From positions 23,268,900-23,332,899 of the forward strand of contig JAQFVV010012394.1 of assembly GCA_028023455.1 (NCBI GenBank): a stretch of 64,000 nt of DNA. The letters run 5' to 3'. The first letter of the stretch is position 1, and each line of letters opens with the position of its first letter. Origin of the DNA: Epiperipatus broadwayi (Eukaryota > Onychophora > Udeonychophora > Euonychophora > Peripatidae). Shown here piece by piece: positions 12,720-26,600 of the stretch. Position numbers and translations under genes: made by a program. Under the pieces are notes generated by a model that saw only the letters and a program-made list of their open reading frames with translations, was not told the DNA's origin and made no database searches.

Positions 12720-15700
12720 CTTGTTATTCCTAACATAAATGTTTCCATGATTTTTTGAGTAGTCTGAAGTCTGTGTTGGTTTTTTGTTAAATGTTCAAGT
12801 CTCAGATCTATATGAGTTGTTTTTTAACCAAGCTAATAGTGACAAATTTATTTTTTGACATTTTGTTTTTTCTAATAATGAACATGTTTTTAGGAAATAT
12901 TAAAAGAACTAAGTATTTTATTTTATTTACAATATAAAGTGCAAAATTTAATTTATGATAATATACAAAATATTATTTAATATAAGAAATAGAAATAAAA
13001 TAAGTATAGGGATTATTATTGAAATATTTCTAAGGTGTAAAAAAACTGGCTGTTTTTTTGTTCAACATTTGATGCAATATTTTTCTATCATTTTATACAG
13101 TGAATTATTTATTCAGTGGAACGATATATAATTTATTTTTATGCTGTAATGTGAAAAAATATTTTCTTCGGTTATTTGTTAGTTTTTATTAGTACTGCTT
13201 AATTCAAAAATATTTCTTCAGATCTGTCATTCATTTCCAAACATTCTGAGATTATAATTTTAGGTTATGATGAATTTATCCAAAACCATTTATCGCTACC
13301 TTAATAAGATTTAAAAAATATTGTTGAAATAAATTAAATATTTATTCATAATTTTATAATTCATTTTTTTATTTTTAAAATCTTAGTTTGTGTTTTTTTT
13401 TTTCATTATTATGACAAAAAAATGTGCATGTTACAATAATGATTATTTATATATAAAAATGACTGATTTATTTTATAAATTATTTTGCTTCACAGTATGA
13501 TATGAGACATTCTTGTGTATTTTTTTTTTTTATATTTTTATTTTATAAATAATTGATAGAATTGTGCATGTTAGAATAAGTAATTTAATTATTAATTAAT
13601 TTCTTTCTTTAATAAAAAAAATCATTGTCTTAACTGGACTATTCAAAATTTTGTTTTTTTGAAGTTTGTTTTTGGATTTGTCTTAGAAATAAATACAAGT
13701 AGTAATTAAAATAAAAGTGATAATTAGAAGTCTGCATGTAGTGAACAATTAAGAATTGTATTGGTTTTCTTGAAGAATAATACACATTTTTTATTTGTTT
13801 GTAAAAATAAGATTTTTGTTATAAGATTGACATATAATAATAATCAAAAATAGTTTATTGCTCTAGAGTTCATAAAAAGCTGGATATGATTTATTGACCT
13901 TGAATTCTTGTCTGCCTCTCTATCATTGCATCAAATTACGTGGGAAGTTTGACTAATGAATAGTTGTTTTAAATAAAATTTTAAATATAATAAACATTTT
14001 AACTCAGTTTGGTCTCTTAAAAGAGATTGCAGAAATAATGCTTAACTTTGATGTGCTAAGATAAAAGATTTTAAAAATAAATAAGTGTATTAATTTTACA
14101 ATTTTTACATACAATCACATTTTACTAAAAGTATTTTCTTATGATAATTTTTAAACAGTATCGTTTTAGCTGCAGCTATTTTTATAGATAAAAATATGAA
14201 AGAAAAAAAACAACTAAAAGCTGTTTAAGATTTAATATTCTGAACTTGAAGTCACAGTAGCTTTCTTGAATTATATTAAGAATACTAACAGTAGGCATTA
14301 TTAGTATCGCATTATATTATCAGAATATTGGACACAAATAAGATAGGGACTTCATTTTCTATTTTAATTTACATATTTTTATAGCATAAAATCTCATTAA
14401 CTATTCTAAGTCAAATAAATTATAAAAAAAAAAAATGAAAGTTTGACAGCAGTAAATTTTTTCACATTACTTTAAAGTCATTCATTCTTTAAGAATTGTA
14501 ATTAGTGGATAACATATGACACCCATATTAGTTTCTGATTTGACCATTTTTGATGGGAAACTTTATTATTATTATTTTTTTGCTGTTAATTTTAAAATTG
14601 CTTGTTATTAAGAGTAAACAAATTCATATGAGAATCATAAGAATCTTCTGAAAAAAAATTATTCTTGCTCTACAAACTTGGAATGATGATATTGCTGTAT
14701 ATAGCATTTGTAAAACTTAGCCCATTTGTCATTTTTGCAATGACTTGATTTTCTATTCTGTTATTTTTCCTGATAATACATGTATTTTTTTTTTTTTTTG
14801 GTTATTTTACTATGGTAATTTATTTTACTCAAAAAATATTTTCCACTAACTGACTTAGCAAAATATTCTTGCATATCTTAATTAATTTCATGTTATTTTC
14901 AAAAGTCCTGTGAAAGAAGTCATTATTGTTTTTATTTTTTTCTAAATAGGATTTAAAGAATATTTTGAGAGCGTGTGTTTTAAATTATTTATTTCTCTTT
15001 TAATTTTTGAAATTCAGTTTATATTATATCTAAAGTCATTATTAGCCTCATGTAGTTAGTTAGTCATTATTTTTTTATTTTTTGTTTCAAAGAATGACTT
15101 TTGTAATAGAATTTCAAAATAATGAACAAAATTTACTTATTTATCACTAGGCCTTGTCTTCTAAAATATTGATTTTGCTCTTTCAGCTTGTGTATTATTA
15201 TTATTTTACAAATTATGCATAGAGGAATGCTGTTAATTGCATATTTGGAATTATAATTTTAAATGATTTGCTTGCAAGTATTAATTGAAGGAAGGGAGGA
15301 TTTGAAATGGTCGTCTACCTTGCTCTTCCATATCATTTATCTCTGATCTGATTATGTTTGAAATTTATGTAATATGTCATTTTTGCAGTCAATATTGACT
15401 TTGCATTTTATGTTCGAGTGCTTTACCAATTATATATTTTTTATTAGTGATCTGTTGAAGTTAATTGTATTGAAAAAGGGGGTGTGTGTCTTTTTTTAAA
15501 ATATTACATTTAAAGAAATATACACAAATAATATTAAATATATTGCATTCTTTAAATAACTAAAAAAAAGTATATACTGCTTCATTTTTTTTTTATTTTG
15601 AGGATTATTATATATATATTTTTTAATTTAATTCAAAAGAAAGTTATTAAAGATATTAGTTATTGTATAAATTCAAAAATTATTTATTTTATATATATAG

Positions 15701-16458
15701 TAAATCTGTTGTATATCATAGGAGTGTGCTGTTTAAGTACTGGTATTTCACATCCTAGATGCTTATGGGCTGACAATTTTTAACTTTCAAATGTTTATTA
15801 ATACAATTGTTACTTCCATTTGTCTAGATACAATGTTATAAACTTGTCATATTTATTCCACTATTTGTTTGGAAGTTGTATAATAGGGGTTAATAATTTC
15901 AAATTACAGATCTTATTTCTGGATTTTTGGTAACTTATAATGTAGGTTAATATTTTAGACAGGAAAGAATTATGAGAGCATTTGAAATTTTAAAGCAGTC
16001 AAAAAAAATTTTATTATTTTAATTTGGAATAAATTAATATATAGATGAATAAGTACATTTCAACAAATAAAGTAATATATCTAATTGATCCAAATATTTT
16101 TTTTAAAAAATCTATTTATGTTTATCGCTTTTAACCACAAGAGTGCAATGGGATTTATTATAAAGAATATAGCTAATTCCAGAATCTCATTCGCTGTATA
16201 ATTTTTTTGTTTTAGCACATATCGAAATGTGTGTAGTTAGCACTATTCCATTCCAGGCTTTCAGCCTAGAGCAAAATTATCATCCACCACATTTAAACAA
16301 AAAAAAAATATATATTAATTCAAAGTCAAAAAATGTAACTGTAAAGGTTCATATAAAATTTATTGCTGTATACATTTAAGTTATAAAAACTAATACATGT
16401 GTAAATTTGAAAGCTTAATTTTTCTATAAACTACTCCATATTCAGGTTTTCATTTTCT

Positions 16459-16632
16459 CACTTGGAAATTTTCTTTCTTGATATCTACATTTAATTTCTA
16501 CCTAGACTCTACATATAAAGTTTAATTTTAATCAAAAGCATAAACAAATATACTTTAAGAAAAGTCACAGATTGTTGATTTAAGCATTACATTTTTGTCA
16601 CTTGGAATTGCTTTCTTTCTTGACATCTACAA
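16459..16632 (+). repeat. Diverged direct repeat
   Basis: Two copies of a phrase beginning CACTTGGAA and continuing TTTCTTTCTTGA.ATCTACA occur at about 16459-16490 and 16600-16632. This is a local duplication, possibly part of an unrecognised element. Confidence 0.45.
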
Positions 16633-18638
16633 TAATTACTTTTTAACTTAATTTTCTAGCTCATGGCTATAATTATTATACTTACGTAGCAGAACAATAT
16701 TTACTGGCTAGTCAACACCAAATATCTGTCAGAAGAGAGCACACAGCCTTCTTTGAGCCTAGAAAATTTATTTTAGGTGACCAGCTATTAGCTAATGGTG
16801 ATTATAGCTAGTCCTTAACATATGAATAAATTACTGTCACTAGATCAGGGAGAGAAAGATATTCTTATTCTAATAAATAACTGATATACAGATAACAGCA
16901 AACAAACATCAGGCAATTGAACTATTAATAACAATGGCTATTAATTGATGAATAAAAGAAAATTAAAGAAAAACAAATAATAAGCATAAATAAACTTCAT
17001 TTATGGATGATTTAAATCGAGTACCATACAATTTCAATAGCCTTGACAGTTAATTTATTATCCTTTCCCTTTTGACTTACTTGTAAAATACTGAAATAGT
17101 CTTTAAGAAACTGTTGTTTTATGTTAGGTGTGTATATAAACTTTGTTAAAACATTCTAACTTATTATTTAAAATCTTTATCAATTTTATTAACTATCAAC
17201 TTATACGTATATATGCTCTATTTAGGTTCATGTGTGTGGCCAGACCCATACCACTAGAAAAGAGTAACGAAAATAATAAGCGCCATAATTGATAAATATA
17301 TAAAATGCGCTGGAAGGTTTTTCTAAGTTTGCTCATGCAAGAATAATAAAGATTACAATTCTAGTAGTAGATAACGTGGATTAAAAAGTAAATAGCTAAA
17401 GGTGAGCTTGTCAGAAATGTTGCTAACCAGAGGCTATGAAGAATTCACCAATATATAGTGGTAATTATATATAAGTTTATAGAAAGCTGTTTCAAGTGAT
17501 AGAGACAACCCAGGTTAAAAGAGATAATATATAAAATATGCCTGGTAGAAACATAGCTATCCAAGGCTAAATAAAAAGCCCTACACATAAGTAAATAACA
17601 AGGGGTAATTATAAATGGATCGACTTTATGCTCACACACACATAAAAATAACACTATTAATAATACCGATACAAAATTCTGTATCAATAAAATTAAGTAA
17701 ATGGTACATTTAATCTAATATTACTTATATGAAAGTATACATATGTTTATAAATACAAATTCTACCACACCTGGCTTACTGAAAATACATAATAGGGTTC
17801 ATATTATTGTAAGTCCATTAAGTGTTGTAAAATTTTGCTTTCCGTGGATTATTTGAAGGAATATATACTTTTATATCCATTTCTTTATGTGGTTTTGTTT
17901 TTGGAGGGATTAGTTAAGGGTGGCTTCAGTGTTGAGGTTGTTAGCAATTTAAGAAGGTTAATTTTGCTAGCTAATTCACTATATTAGGTCATGTTGGATA
18001 CTAAAGTTAATGCTTAGAGCAAGAAGTTTGTCTTTTGGAAATGTCTAACCATGCAAAATTACAGATATAGCAACTTTAATTATTTGTACATTCATTTGTT
18101 TTACTAAGTCCTTACAACAGTGAGCTGCATCTCACTAAATAATTGCAGAATACTATGAGAGGACTCTTAATTGCAAAGAGTTGACTGGTAGCAAATGAAG
18201 TTTATGAAATTGAATGAATAGTAAAATCTATAGTAGCTTCTGAATAGTATAAGAATGTAATCAAGAGTAGTATGAATAGTCTTTGGAAAGTTTTTATAAG
18301 GCTCACTGTCCATTATTTTCTTACAGGAATTTCTTAGAATCTTCTCAATTAACACATCATAAAATATTTTCAGAAAAGCCAGCATATTTTTACTTTTTAA
18401 TTAACGAATTCTTATATTCCAAGCTAATTGCTTGTAATTACAAAATTTCTATGGCAATGCTTAATGCTAGATTCTTTATCACTAAAGATCAAAATAACAT
18501 TTTGTAGATTAAGCATTGTTTTAAAATATTTAAAATAATTTTATTCGAAAGATAAGAAAAACTTTCTATAAAATTCGTTTTTCTTATAAAAAAAATATTA
18601 CATTACATTAGCTAATAAAGGAAAATGGGTGCTGATTT

Positions 18639-18799
18639 AGGCTACGCTCCTGCCATTTTGAATTCTAAGGATCGCCCAAAAGCACCACTGACACATCCAA
18701 GCTACCCTGTGTGGGTTATTCGATGTCATTTACTGCTTGGATGTGTCAGCTGTGATTTTGGGCGGTCATTAGAATTTAAAATGGCGGTGAATGCAGTCT
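18639..18799. mobile_element. Foldback MITE with about 64-bp arms
   Basis: The left arm 18639-18702 (CCATTTTGAATTCTAAG, then CACATCCAAGC) and right arm 18735-18799 (GCTTGGATGTGTCAGC, then AGAATTTAAAATGGCGG) are reverse complements with scattered mismatches and a 32-bp loop. There is no ORF. Half of the same element recurs at 19224-19320, so this is a dispersed family rather than a one-off palindrome. Confidence 0.75.
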
Positions 18800-18801
18800 A
18801 A

Positions 18802-18978
18802 GTACTAAAAGCTTATAACTTCTAAAATTCCAATTTTATTACAATATATGCCTATAATACCACATGTTGAACTAATGTAAAATTGATCAAAGTAAACTTA
18901 TAATTTCGAAATACTAAAAGCTTATAACCTAAAATAAGAGTTTTATTACAATATATGCCTATAATCACATGTTGAAAT
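18802..18978 (+). repeat. Partial tandem duplication
   Basis: ACTAAAAGCTTATAACTT and the following TTTTATTACAATATATGCCT, then CACATGTTGAA, occur at 18805-18876 and again at 18908-18978 with small indels. The duplication immediately follows the foldback MITE. Confidence 0.65.
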
Positions 18979-19223
18979 AAAACATTTTATAATTAATCGG
19001 ATTTTTTTTTTTTTATCAGAAAAGAAACTGATTCTGCATACTTCCTTTTGTTACATGTAGTTAGAAAAAAAAAATGGAGATAAGAAAAAATAGCATTGTT
19101 CACATTTGGTCTTCTGATGTGGGTATTGGATCTATACTTGATCAAGTGAAATTTTTATGAAATTTGTGCTTTAATTTTTTAATTATTGATGTAAATTGTG
19201 ATTTTATAACAAATGATCATATC

Positions 19224-19320
19224 GTGACCATGTGTGGATTATTCGATTTCATTTATTGTTTGGATGTGTCAGCGATGTTTTTGGGCAGTCCTTAGAATTC
19301 AAAATGGCCATGCGCATACT
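19224..19320 (+). repeat. Solo arm of the foldback MITE family
   Basis: TGTGTGGATTATTCGAT, TTTGGATGTGTCAGC, then TAGAATTCAAAATGGCC reproduce the loop and right arm of the element at 18639-18799. The left arm is absent. It ends about 100 bp outside the left inverted repeat of the 19426-25585 region. Confidence 0.65.
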
Positions 19321-21243
19321 CTAACTGGTACTGAAAAATTTTTACAATTGCATGTTTGTGCACTCACTATAATCTAAGTTTAATAAAAAAAATTATAAAT
19401 TAATTGAAAATTCTTACTCCGCAGTAAATACCAAACTAAATTAATTATATAGCCTATGGCTATATGTATTTTTACATGCGTCACCTTAATTAAATTTATA
19501 GCTCATGGCTATACTATGGTATATATATATTTTGAATGAGTAGCCAGTGACAGTGTTTTCAAATGCTTTAATTAATTACAAAAATAATTATTTTCACAGC
19601 TAAATATACAAATAGGCAAGTTAAATTGATAAATTCAATTGTGACAAAAATGTTTATATCATACAAAATTGAAAGACATTTTGCATGTACTGAGAAAACT
19701 AATATTTGTTCACTTTTTTTTTTATTAAATGATAAAAAAGGGGGGGGGGGGTGAACAAACTTAAATCATTACTTTTCATTGTTTGTTTAAATTAATGTTA
19801 TTTCAAAAAAGTGTAAATGTTGTCCAAGAAAGTGAAATAAAAAAAAGTTAAACGTATGTTAATTTCTATTTTTGATTTTTGCAAAATACACTTAAGTTTA
19901 TGATATTGTATACAAAATGCATTGTATATGTATTCTAATCTTAAAAATTGTGAATGACTGATTACATCGAATCTCTATCTCTATCTGATTAGTTATAAAA
20001 AATTCAGCTGCAGAGATATGCAGTTCAGATAAAGTAAGAAATTAAAATCATAAAATAAATTATCATCAGTAAAATAATTAACTTGGGGAAGAGAGAGAAA
20101 ACTGCAATAATTCCTTAATTAATAATTTAGAATAAAATAACATCCTGTCTTTATCAAAAACACATTCTCTGAGCTATACGTATTTGCACCTTTAAACAAT
20201 AATGCTAACTTCTCATATTCTTGTTAACGTTTCTAAAAAATGTTTATTACAGAAATTGTTTGCCAATATGATTTGGAAATACCTTTCTTATAGCATAATT
20301 GAAAATTAAACTCTTTTAAACCACACCACAATTTTAATATCAACAATAATAGATCACTTCTCCAATAAAGAATAATGATAATGGTAATAATCTCGGGGTT
20401 TTTTTGTCTGCTTTAATAAAAGACTCTACAGTACTGTGATGTCACGCATGACTGGTATTCTGGTAAGCTATAGGAAACATTCACTTTACTTCAAAGTTAA
20501 TGTGTCCTCATATATCATAACTACTATATTATTTAAAAGGGGTGATAAATATGATCAACAATGCATAAATAATCACATAAAATTTTGAATAATACCGACT
20601 TTGTATCCAGAATCTCAGTCAGAATAATAAAAAGACAAGGGTGCTTTTGTATCCTTCCATCATCCGTGACAACACAATAAATTAACTAAGACTAATTAAT
20701 TCAACAATTTAACTAAATGTAATTGGAATAGTGTGCAGTCAAAGTTAATAACTTGGAAATAAGTTCATTTTTACAATTAGATAATGTTTAGTCTGAAGTT
20801 TGCAATTCCATAAATAATTATCATTAAAATAAAATGAAATGAAATATTCAGATCTGAATAAATTTGTCTATCTGGTATATTAAGATTTCAAAAGTTTGAA
20901 ATGATCTCGGACTCAAGAAAATGTTTTGCAAATATTTTGCAAACACACTTATATTTCACATATAAAAAAATGAATTCACAACGAATATTAAAAAAACTAT
21001 AATTTATTACTAACACAGAACTAAACAGTTTATTAGATAGTATCACATTGATACTAAACTTAAATCATCACCTTAATCTGTTTACTATTCGGGTATGAGT
21101 ACAAATTAAAATTATAAATTAATACATGTTGAAGGTCACGGTATTGCATTGGGTTAACTTGCTGAAACATGAATCTGATTTACCAATACACTAATCTGTA
21201 AATTTAGTAAACCTTCTATCAGTCTTTTACTTTGAATTATTGA

Positions 21244-21461
21244 AATAGTTAAACAGCATTAAGCTGTGCACATGCACTTTGCAGATTTTAACTATAAATG
21301 ACTGAATACTAACACTTCAAACACATGATAAAGTCTTTGGGAAAGTTTCCCAAAGACTTTATCATGTGTTTGAAGTGTTAGTATTCAGTCATTTCTCAAA
21401 GACTTTATCATGTGTTTGATCTGCAAAGCGCATGTGCACAGCTTAATGCTGTTTAACTATT
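21244..21461. repeat. Nested double palindrome
   Basis: The outer arms, 21244-21286 and 21419-21461 (43 bp each, running from AATAGTTAAACAGCATTAAG to CACTTTGCAGAT), differ at one position. Inside them the inner arms 21296-21344 and 21346-21394 are perfect 49-bp reverse complements around a single G at 21345. A third partial copy of the inner arm (CAAAGACTTTATCATGTGTT) follows at 21397-21418. Perfect arms with a one-base loop are rare in decaying intron DNA and suggest recent formation. Confidence 0.85.
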
Positions 21462-23255
21462 ACAGTTTATAAACATCGCGCTATATAAAATAATTGATTT
21501 GAGTTATTGATTAACTATTTTTTTTTTATTATTAATATTATGATATGAAGTACGCAAAATAATTACATATGATTTGTGTACTTTAATAAAATGGGTTCAA
21601 TACAATCCTTTTAAAATATTAACTCTATTACTAATAAAGTTAACTAAGTTATGGTTTATAATTAAATAACTTATTACTAGTTATGGGTTATTGATCAGAA
21701 GTCCCACTCACCATTTCATGCTAAACCTAATGTCCACCTACATTATGATATTTTAATTATAAATATTTTAATAAACGTTAAGAATATCTCTTAACTCTTA
21801 ATTAATACTAAATATTGTGTTCGAACATTCCCTCAATAAATAAGCGTTTTAAAATACGCACTATTTTTTTAAAATTAACTTTCTTCATTGGTTTGTTTGT
21901 GAACTACCAGCAAGGCTCGGTAGCACAATACAGATATTGATCTCAATTACTAAGGCACTACTGATACTAAAGTGCACCTTGAGGAACTAACACATCAAAT
22001 CTAATATTTACCCTTGCCATAACTTACAAGAGCACAATAATCTACACCTTCTATTGTGGAACTATCTTTAATTTCACATGAGGAATGCAGAATAACAACT
22101 AATGTCTGCAGAGTAAAGTACTACACTAAAGTGTTTGGTGGTTTTTTGCCTATTACTCAGGTACAAAACGTGTAGGTGTGGAATCTATATCTCGCCACCT
22201 AAAGAAACGAGCATGCACCAAGTATAATCCTCTCTTGGGATTTAAAATACCTTAAGTATACTAAATATTATATCAACGCTTGATCGTTCTATTCATGAGA
22301 ATCAATCACATGGACTATCAAACATATCATAACATTATATCAAAAACTAATCCTCCCATGGAAAAATAAAGTATTTTGGAGAGAGCATTTTCATCCCACA
22401 AAATAAAATACATTATAAATGTTAAAATATGCTGATATTAAGCATATACCAACTCTACACTTAGGCAAGATATTAAAACACACCAATAAGAATAAACCTA
22501 TATTAAATGTATACTTCAATCAATATCTGAAACCAATGGACATGACAGCAGAAAAGTATAATAATTTTAATTTTAATGAAGGAATATTCAAAAGCAATGG
22601 GTAGCATACCAGCTTAAACTAAATAAAGTGGATGTGCTATTAAAGAATAACTGTTACTAAATTACTTAATTAATATAATATAAATTCTGTTGAAACTTTA
22701 AACAAGAAATATCTTGTTATAGCATTTTTTTTTTTTTTGGAGTTACTTCTGATAAATTTAAATACGGTTTTACCTGTTAAAATAAATATAAAACATTTTT
22801 TTTAAAATCCTCACATGCAAAGTTCATATCTCCAGTTGCATGTAATAAATCAGATATATTTCATAGGTATTACTTCATATTAAATACAAACTTAACCCAG
22901 AGTAATGATAGTAAGACATATACTTATCATTACAAGATCATTAAAATATTATGTGACAGATATAAACCCTAACATACATTGATATTATAAAACAAAAATA
23001 AACTTTTTTTTTACCAATTAGTTTTTCTTTTAAAAAAAAAAACATTAAATAAACAAATACACATTATCTCATTAGCAGAACTATTTCTCTGCTGAGCTGT
23101 CCATCCAGGTAAAGAGTTTCCATCCGGTTACATTTTACAAAACATTGAAAGTAATAAACGCATTTTTTTTTTTTTCAATGAAAAGTTATCTTTTCTTTGG
23201 CTCTTATAATAATAAACATAAAAAAAAAATAGTAAAACGAAGCTTAATTCCCAAT

Positions 23256-23333
23256 TGGAATCAAACTTAGAGAGTGCAAACCTCTCAAGCGTTTAGCCAA
23301 TCAGATCGCAAATACTGGGACAGAGAATTTAAC
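23256..23333 (-). repeat. tRNA-like SINE head, copy 1
   Basis: On the minus strand this reads TTGGCTAAACGCTTGAGAG, a loop GTTTGCA closed by GAGAG/CTCTC like an anticodon arm, then AAGTTTGATTCC, like a B box and T loop. It is therefore a tRNA-derived sequence rather than a functional tRNA; acceptor pairing is not visible. Nearly identical sequence lies at 23565-23643 and a diverged one at about 47586-47640. Confidence 0.5.
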
Positions 23334-23564
23334 AAGAAAAGAGCGGTTCCACTCTCTTCTTTACTTGTCTGTCTATATATCCAAGCCAGTCCAAAGTACT
23401 TAGATCTGCAAGCATGAATCTTAAATATCTTCACACTTAACTTACTGAGTTCTAATTATAAACATACAGCGTGAAATCTTTTGATTTACTATGCAGTAGT
23501 TTTTAGATGCTATAACTTGCAGCAATATATGTAAATAATATTTATTTCTACAAACGCAGACGGT

Positions 23565-23643
23565 ATTGAAATCAAACTGAGAGAGTGCAAACCTCTCAAG
23601 CGTTTAGCCAATCAGATCGCAAATACTGGGACAGAGAATTTAA
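23565..23643 (-). repeat. tRNA-like SINE head, copy 2
   Basis: About 79 bp almost identical to 23256-23333 (TCAAACT.AGAGAGTGCAAA through TACTGGGACAGAGAATTTAA), in the same orientation and 309 bp away. Such identity between neighbours points to recent local duplication, or to terminal direct repeats around 23334-23564. Confidence 0.6.
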
Positions 23644-26600
23644 TGATAAAAATTTGGATTCTAACGAAAACGAATATTATAAAATTGATGATAAACAGAC
23701 ACATTATTTGAATATTATACGTATAATTAGCTAGCTAGAACATTGAAGAAAATGCGCACTTTTTCCTATAGATTATTATGATAATAACAGAAGTTGAATT
23801 ATAGAATGGATGAAGTTATAAGAATTTCACCTTGCATACAGTATACTATATATTTTAATTTTATTCTTAAGTCAATAAAGAAATTATTAAGCTATCTTTC
23901 ATAATCTTAGCAATTTATTTTCCAAATAGTATTTTTCCTTTAAAGAATGCACGTATTTAATTTTCATATTTACTTCAAAAAAGTTTTTCTTTTTCCTTTT
24001 TTTTAAAAAAAAAAGCATGCAGGTATATTGTTTATTATTATTATGATTATTATTTTTCCTAGACAGTTAGTAGTGAATTAAATATATTCCTCTGTATACA
24101 ATTTCTCTATTATTGATAACACAGACTATTTATTTTTAAAAAGCGCTAAAAAGTGTTTCTAGTTCTTTGGGGTTTTTTTTTTTTTAATATTTTTTCTACT
24201 TATTTTTTTTCTGTACTAGAAAAGTACTAATAAAGAACAAGTTATTAAATAAGAATTTGCTCAATCCTTTTAGTTAATTCTTTCATTTTTAGCTTTGTTT
24301 AACAAATCTAACTTTCAAGAAGCAATAAACTTTAAATATAGAAAGTTTTAAATTGTAGAAAATAACAAAGATGCAGAATGCCTTACCAGAGTCTTGAGCT
24401 AACCATTGTAGATAGAATCTCCATCATATTATGATTTTATTTTTTTTTTTACAAAAATCAGAAAATAATAATCTTAACAAAAATTTAGTACTGTTGAACC
24501 TTTGACAAACAGGAGCAGACTATATAAAAAATGACTTGAGTATGAATTAGTCATTCTTTTTAACTCTAGCAACCTCTACCAAGAAATCATTTGGTTATAA
24601 CATAAACAAAAGAGAAGAAACTTATTTCAATTATATAGTTTTCAGTATTATTTAAAATGTATTACAAAGCAGTTTAATAATGAAAATAATAAATACATTC
24701 AAACCAACAATAATTATATGTGATTTTAATTACAAATAAATTATTTTCTTCAAATGAATTTACCAGAATTACTTTTTCTTAGAATAAGACGATCTTAAAA
24801 TTATTTAATTGACATTTATGTTTTTCTTTTCTTCTCTATTCTTCTAAAAACCAACTACAGTTTATTATATTTGTTTTAAATTATATTAACTTGCTCTTAT
24901 AATCATATCTTTCTTAGATTATTTATGTCATTTTAAAAACATGATATTGCATTAGGGAATATATTATTTATTTACACAAATCATGTCTACGCAAATGAAT
25001 AGCACACTTTACTAACCAAATATTCTTACTTTTATTTTATCTTTTCATTTTTCTAAAGAATAACATTGATTTCATGCAGAAATAATGCTAAATAAAACCA
25101 AGTGCCAAAAGCACTGGATTACAGTATATTAATCAGATATTAAAATTATTAATTGCTATTATTTATATATATTGTAATTTAGTACCATAGTTTACATATA
25201 TAAAAATAGCTATTTAATTGTAATGCTAGAAGTATTCTATTTGTTAAGGTTAATTTACTGATTTGTATGTGGATGTGCATTAATATCAATATAATGAAAA
25301 TGGAAAGTTGATAAGTTTGTTATTTGCATAGTGTTTATTTTAATAAGTGAATATGTAAAGAAATTAAAAAGAGATTTTTAAAATTATTTTTGTAATTAAT
25401 TAAAGCATTTGTAAACATCGCTGGCTACACATTCAAAAAATATATACCTATAGCCTTGAACTATGTAATTAATTATGTTGTCACATGTAAAAATACATGT
25501 GGCCATGGGTTATATAATTAATTATGTTGTCACATGTAAAAATATATGTAGCCATAGGCTATATAATTAATTTTGTTTAGTATTTGTCACAGAGGATTTG
25601 ATTGCACTAATTGTGTGGTCGAGAGTTATATAACAAGAAGTCAGTTATATAACCAGAGTACAATTCACCAGATGTCAGCCAGTGTTTCACTTATCAAATG
25701 GTCCAATTGCTGTTGAGAAGTTGCTTGGACTTTTTCAAGAAGGGACTATCAAGGAGTACAGACTTTCACCAAAAAGAAATTCCATCAGGGGTGGATATAT
25801 ATACATTGCTCAATTGGCTCTCTCTCTTCTGGAATTAATTATAACAAATTTTAAAAAATAAAAAAAGTTTACAAAATTATGGATTTATAAGTGGGACAAA
25901 ATATAATATTAAACATTGCATTCACAAAAGTAAAAGAAATTTGAAGGACAGTTGTTTCATGAACTATAAATTTATAACAATTATGTATTCTTACTTCAAA
26001 TAGACTCTGACAAGCATAATTTCCTAAAAGAAAGAAGCATGGATAAAAAACTAAAGCACATAAATGGACAAACAAATTATCATCAATAAGTAAAGTAAAC
26101 AAAAGAAGGACTTACATAAGAATTACTTTAATTTTTAGTTAACCATTTGTCTTTAATATAATCTTATGTATGTGTATAATATAATTAGTCAGGCATTTGG
26201 AGTAAAGGGAAATATTTTCAATCTCAATTCTAATAAAGTGTAATGTATTAAACATTACAATTGGATATCAAACGTCTTACTAGGGAGTATATTACTTTTT
26301 TCCACATATATTTTTGTATGTTATTGTTATTTTGTTGTTGTTATACAATGTTAACACACATTGCATATTGTTAAATAAACCACTATTATTCACTATATGT
26401 TTCTGTTTATATTTTTCTATTCATGCATTCCATTCAGCATTGTTAGTTTTGCAATATCTCACCTAATTCTCATTGCTTCCTGAGCTATGTTGAGTTAACC
26501 GGATATCATCCATAAAAGGATATAATTTGAACTGCATGCTAGTGGCGGTATTTTGAGGTTTTATCTACTTAAAGCAACTAAATTTTCTAATAACTTCAGG

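Larger units (their letters stand above)
19426..25585. mobile_element. 6.2-kb region bounded by long terminal inverted repeats
   Basis: The left arm 19426-19592 and the reverse complement of 25382-25585 align over most of their length. Shared blocks are AAATACYAAAC, AATTATATAGCCTATGGCTA, TTTTTACATG, TTTTGAATG.GTAGCCAG and AATGCTTTAATTAATTACAA. Each arm contains internal repeats of about 49 bp (CATGGCTATA...TTTTTACATG...), with one more copy on the right. The interior has no recognisable transposase. The 61-residue ORF at 22419-22604 matches nothing I know. The interior contains the nested palindrome at 21244-21461 and the tRNA-like repeats at 23.3 and 23.6 kb. A large non-autonomous DNA transposon fits. 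Two independent inverted copies of a smaller repeat is the alternative. Confidence 0.55.

Noticed and set aside
22419-22604. 61-residue ORF inside the 6.2-kb TIR region as a possible transposase piece
   Set aside because: No DDE or zinc-finger motif; length and composition fit a chance ORF in K/N-rich AT sequence.
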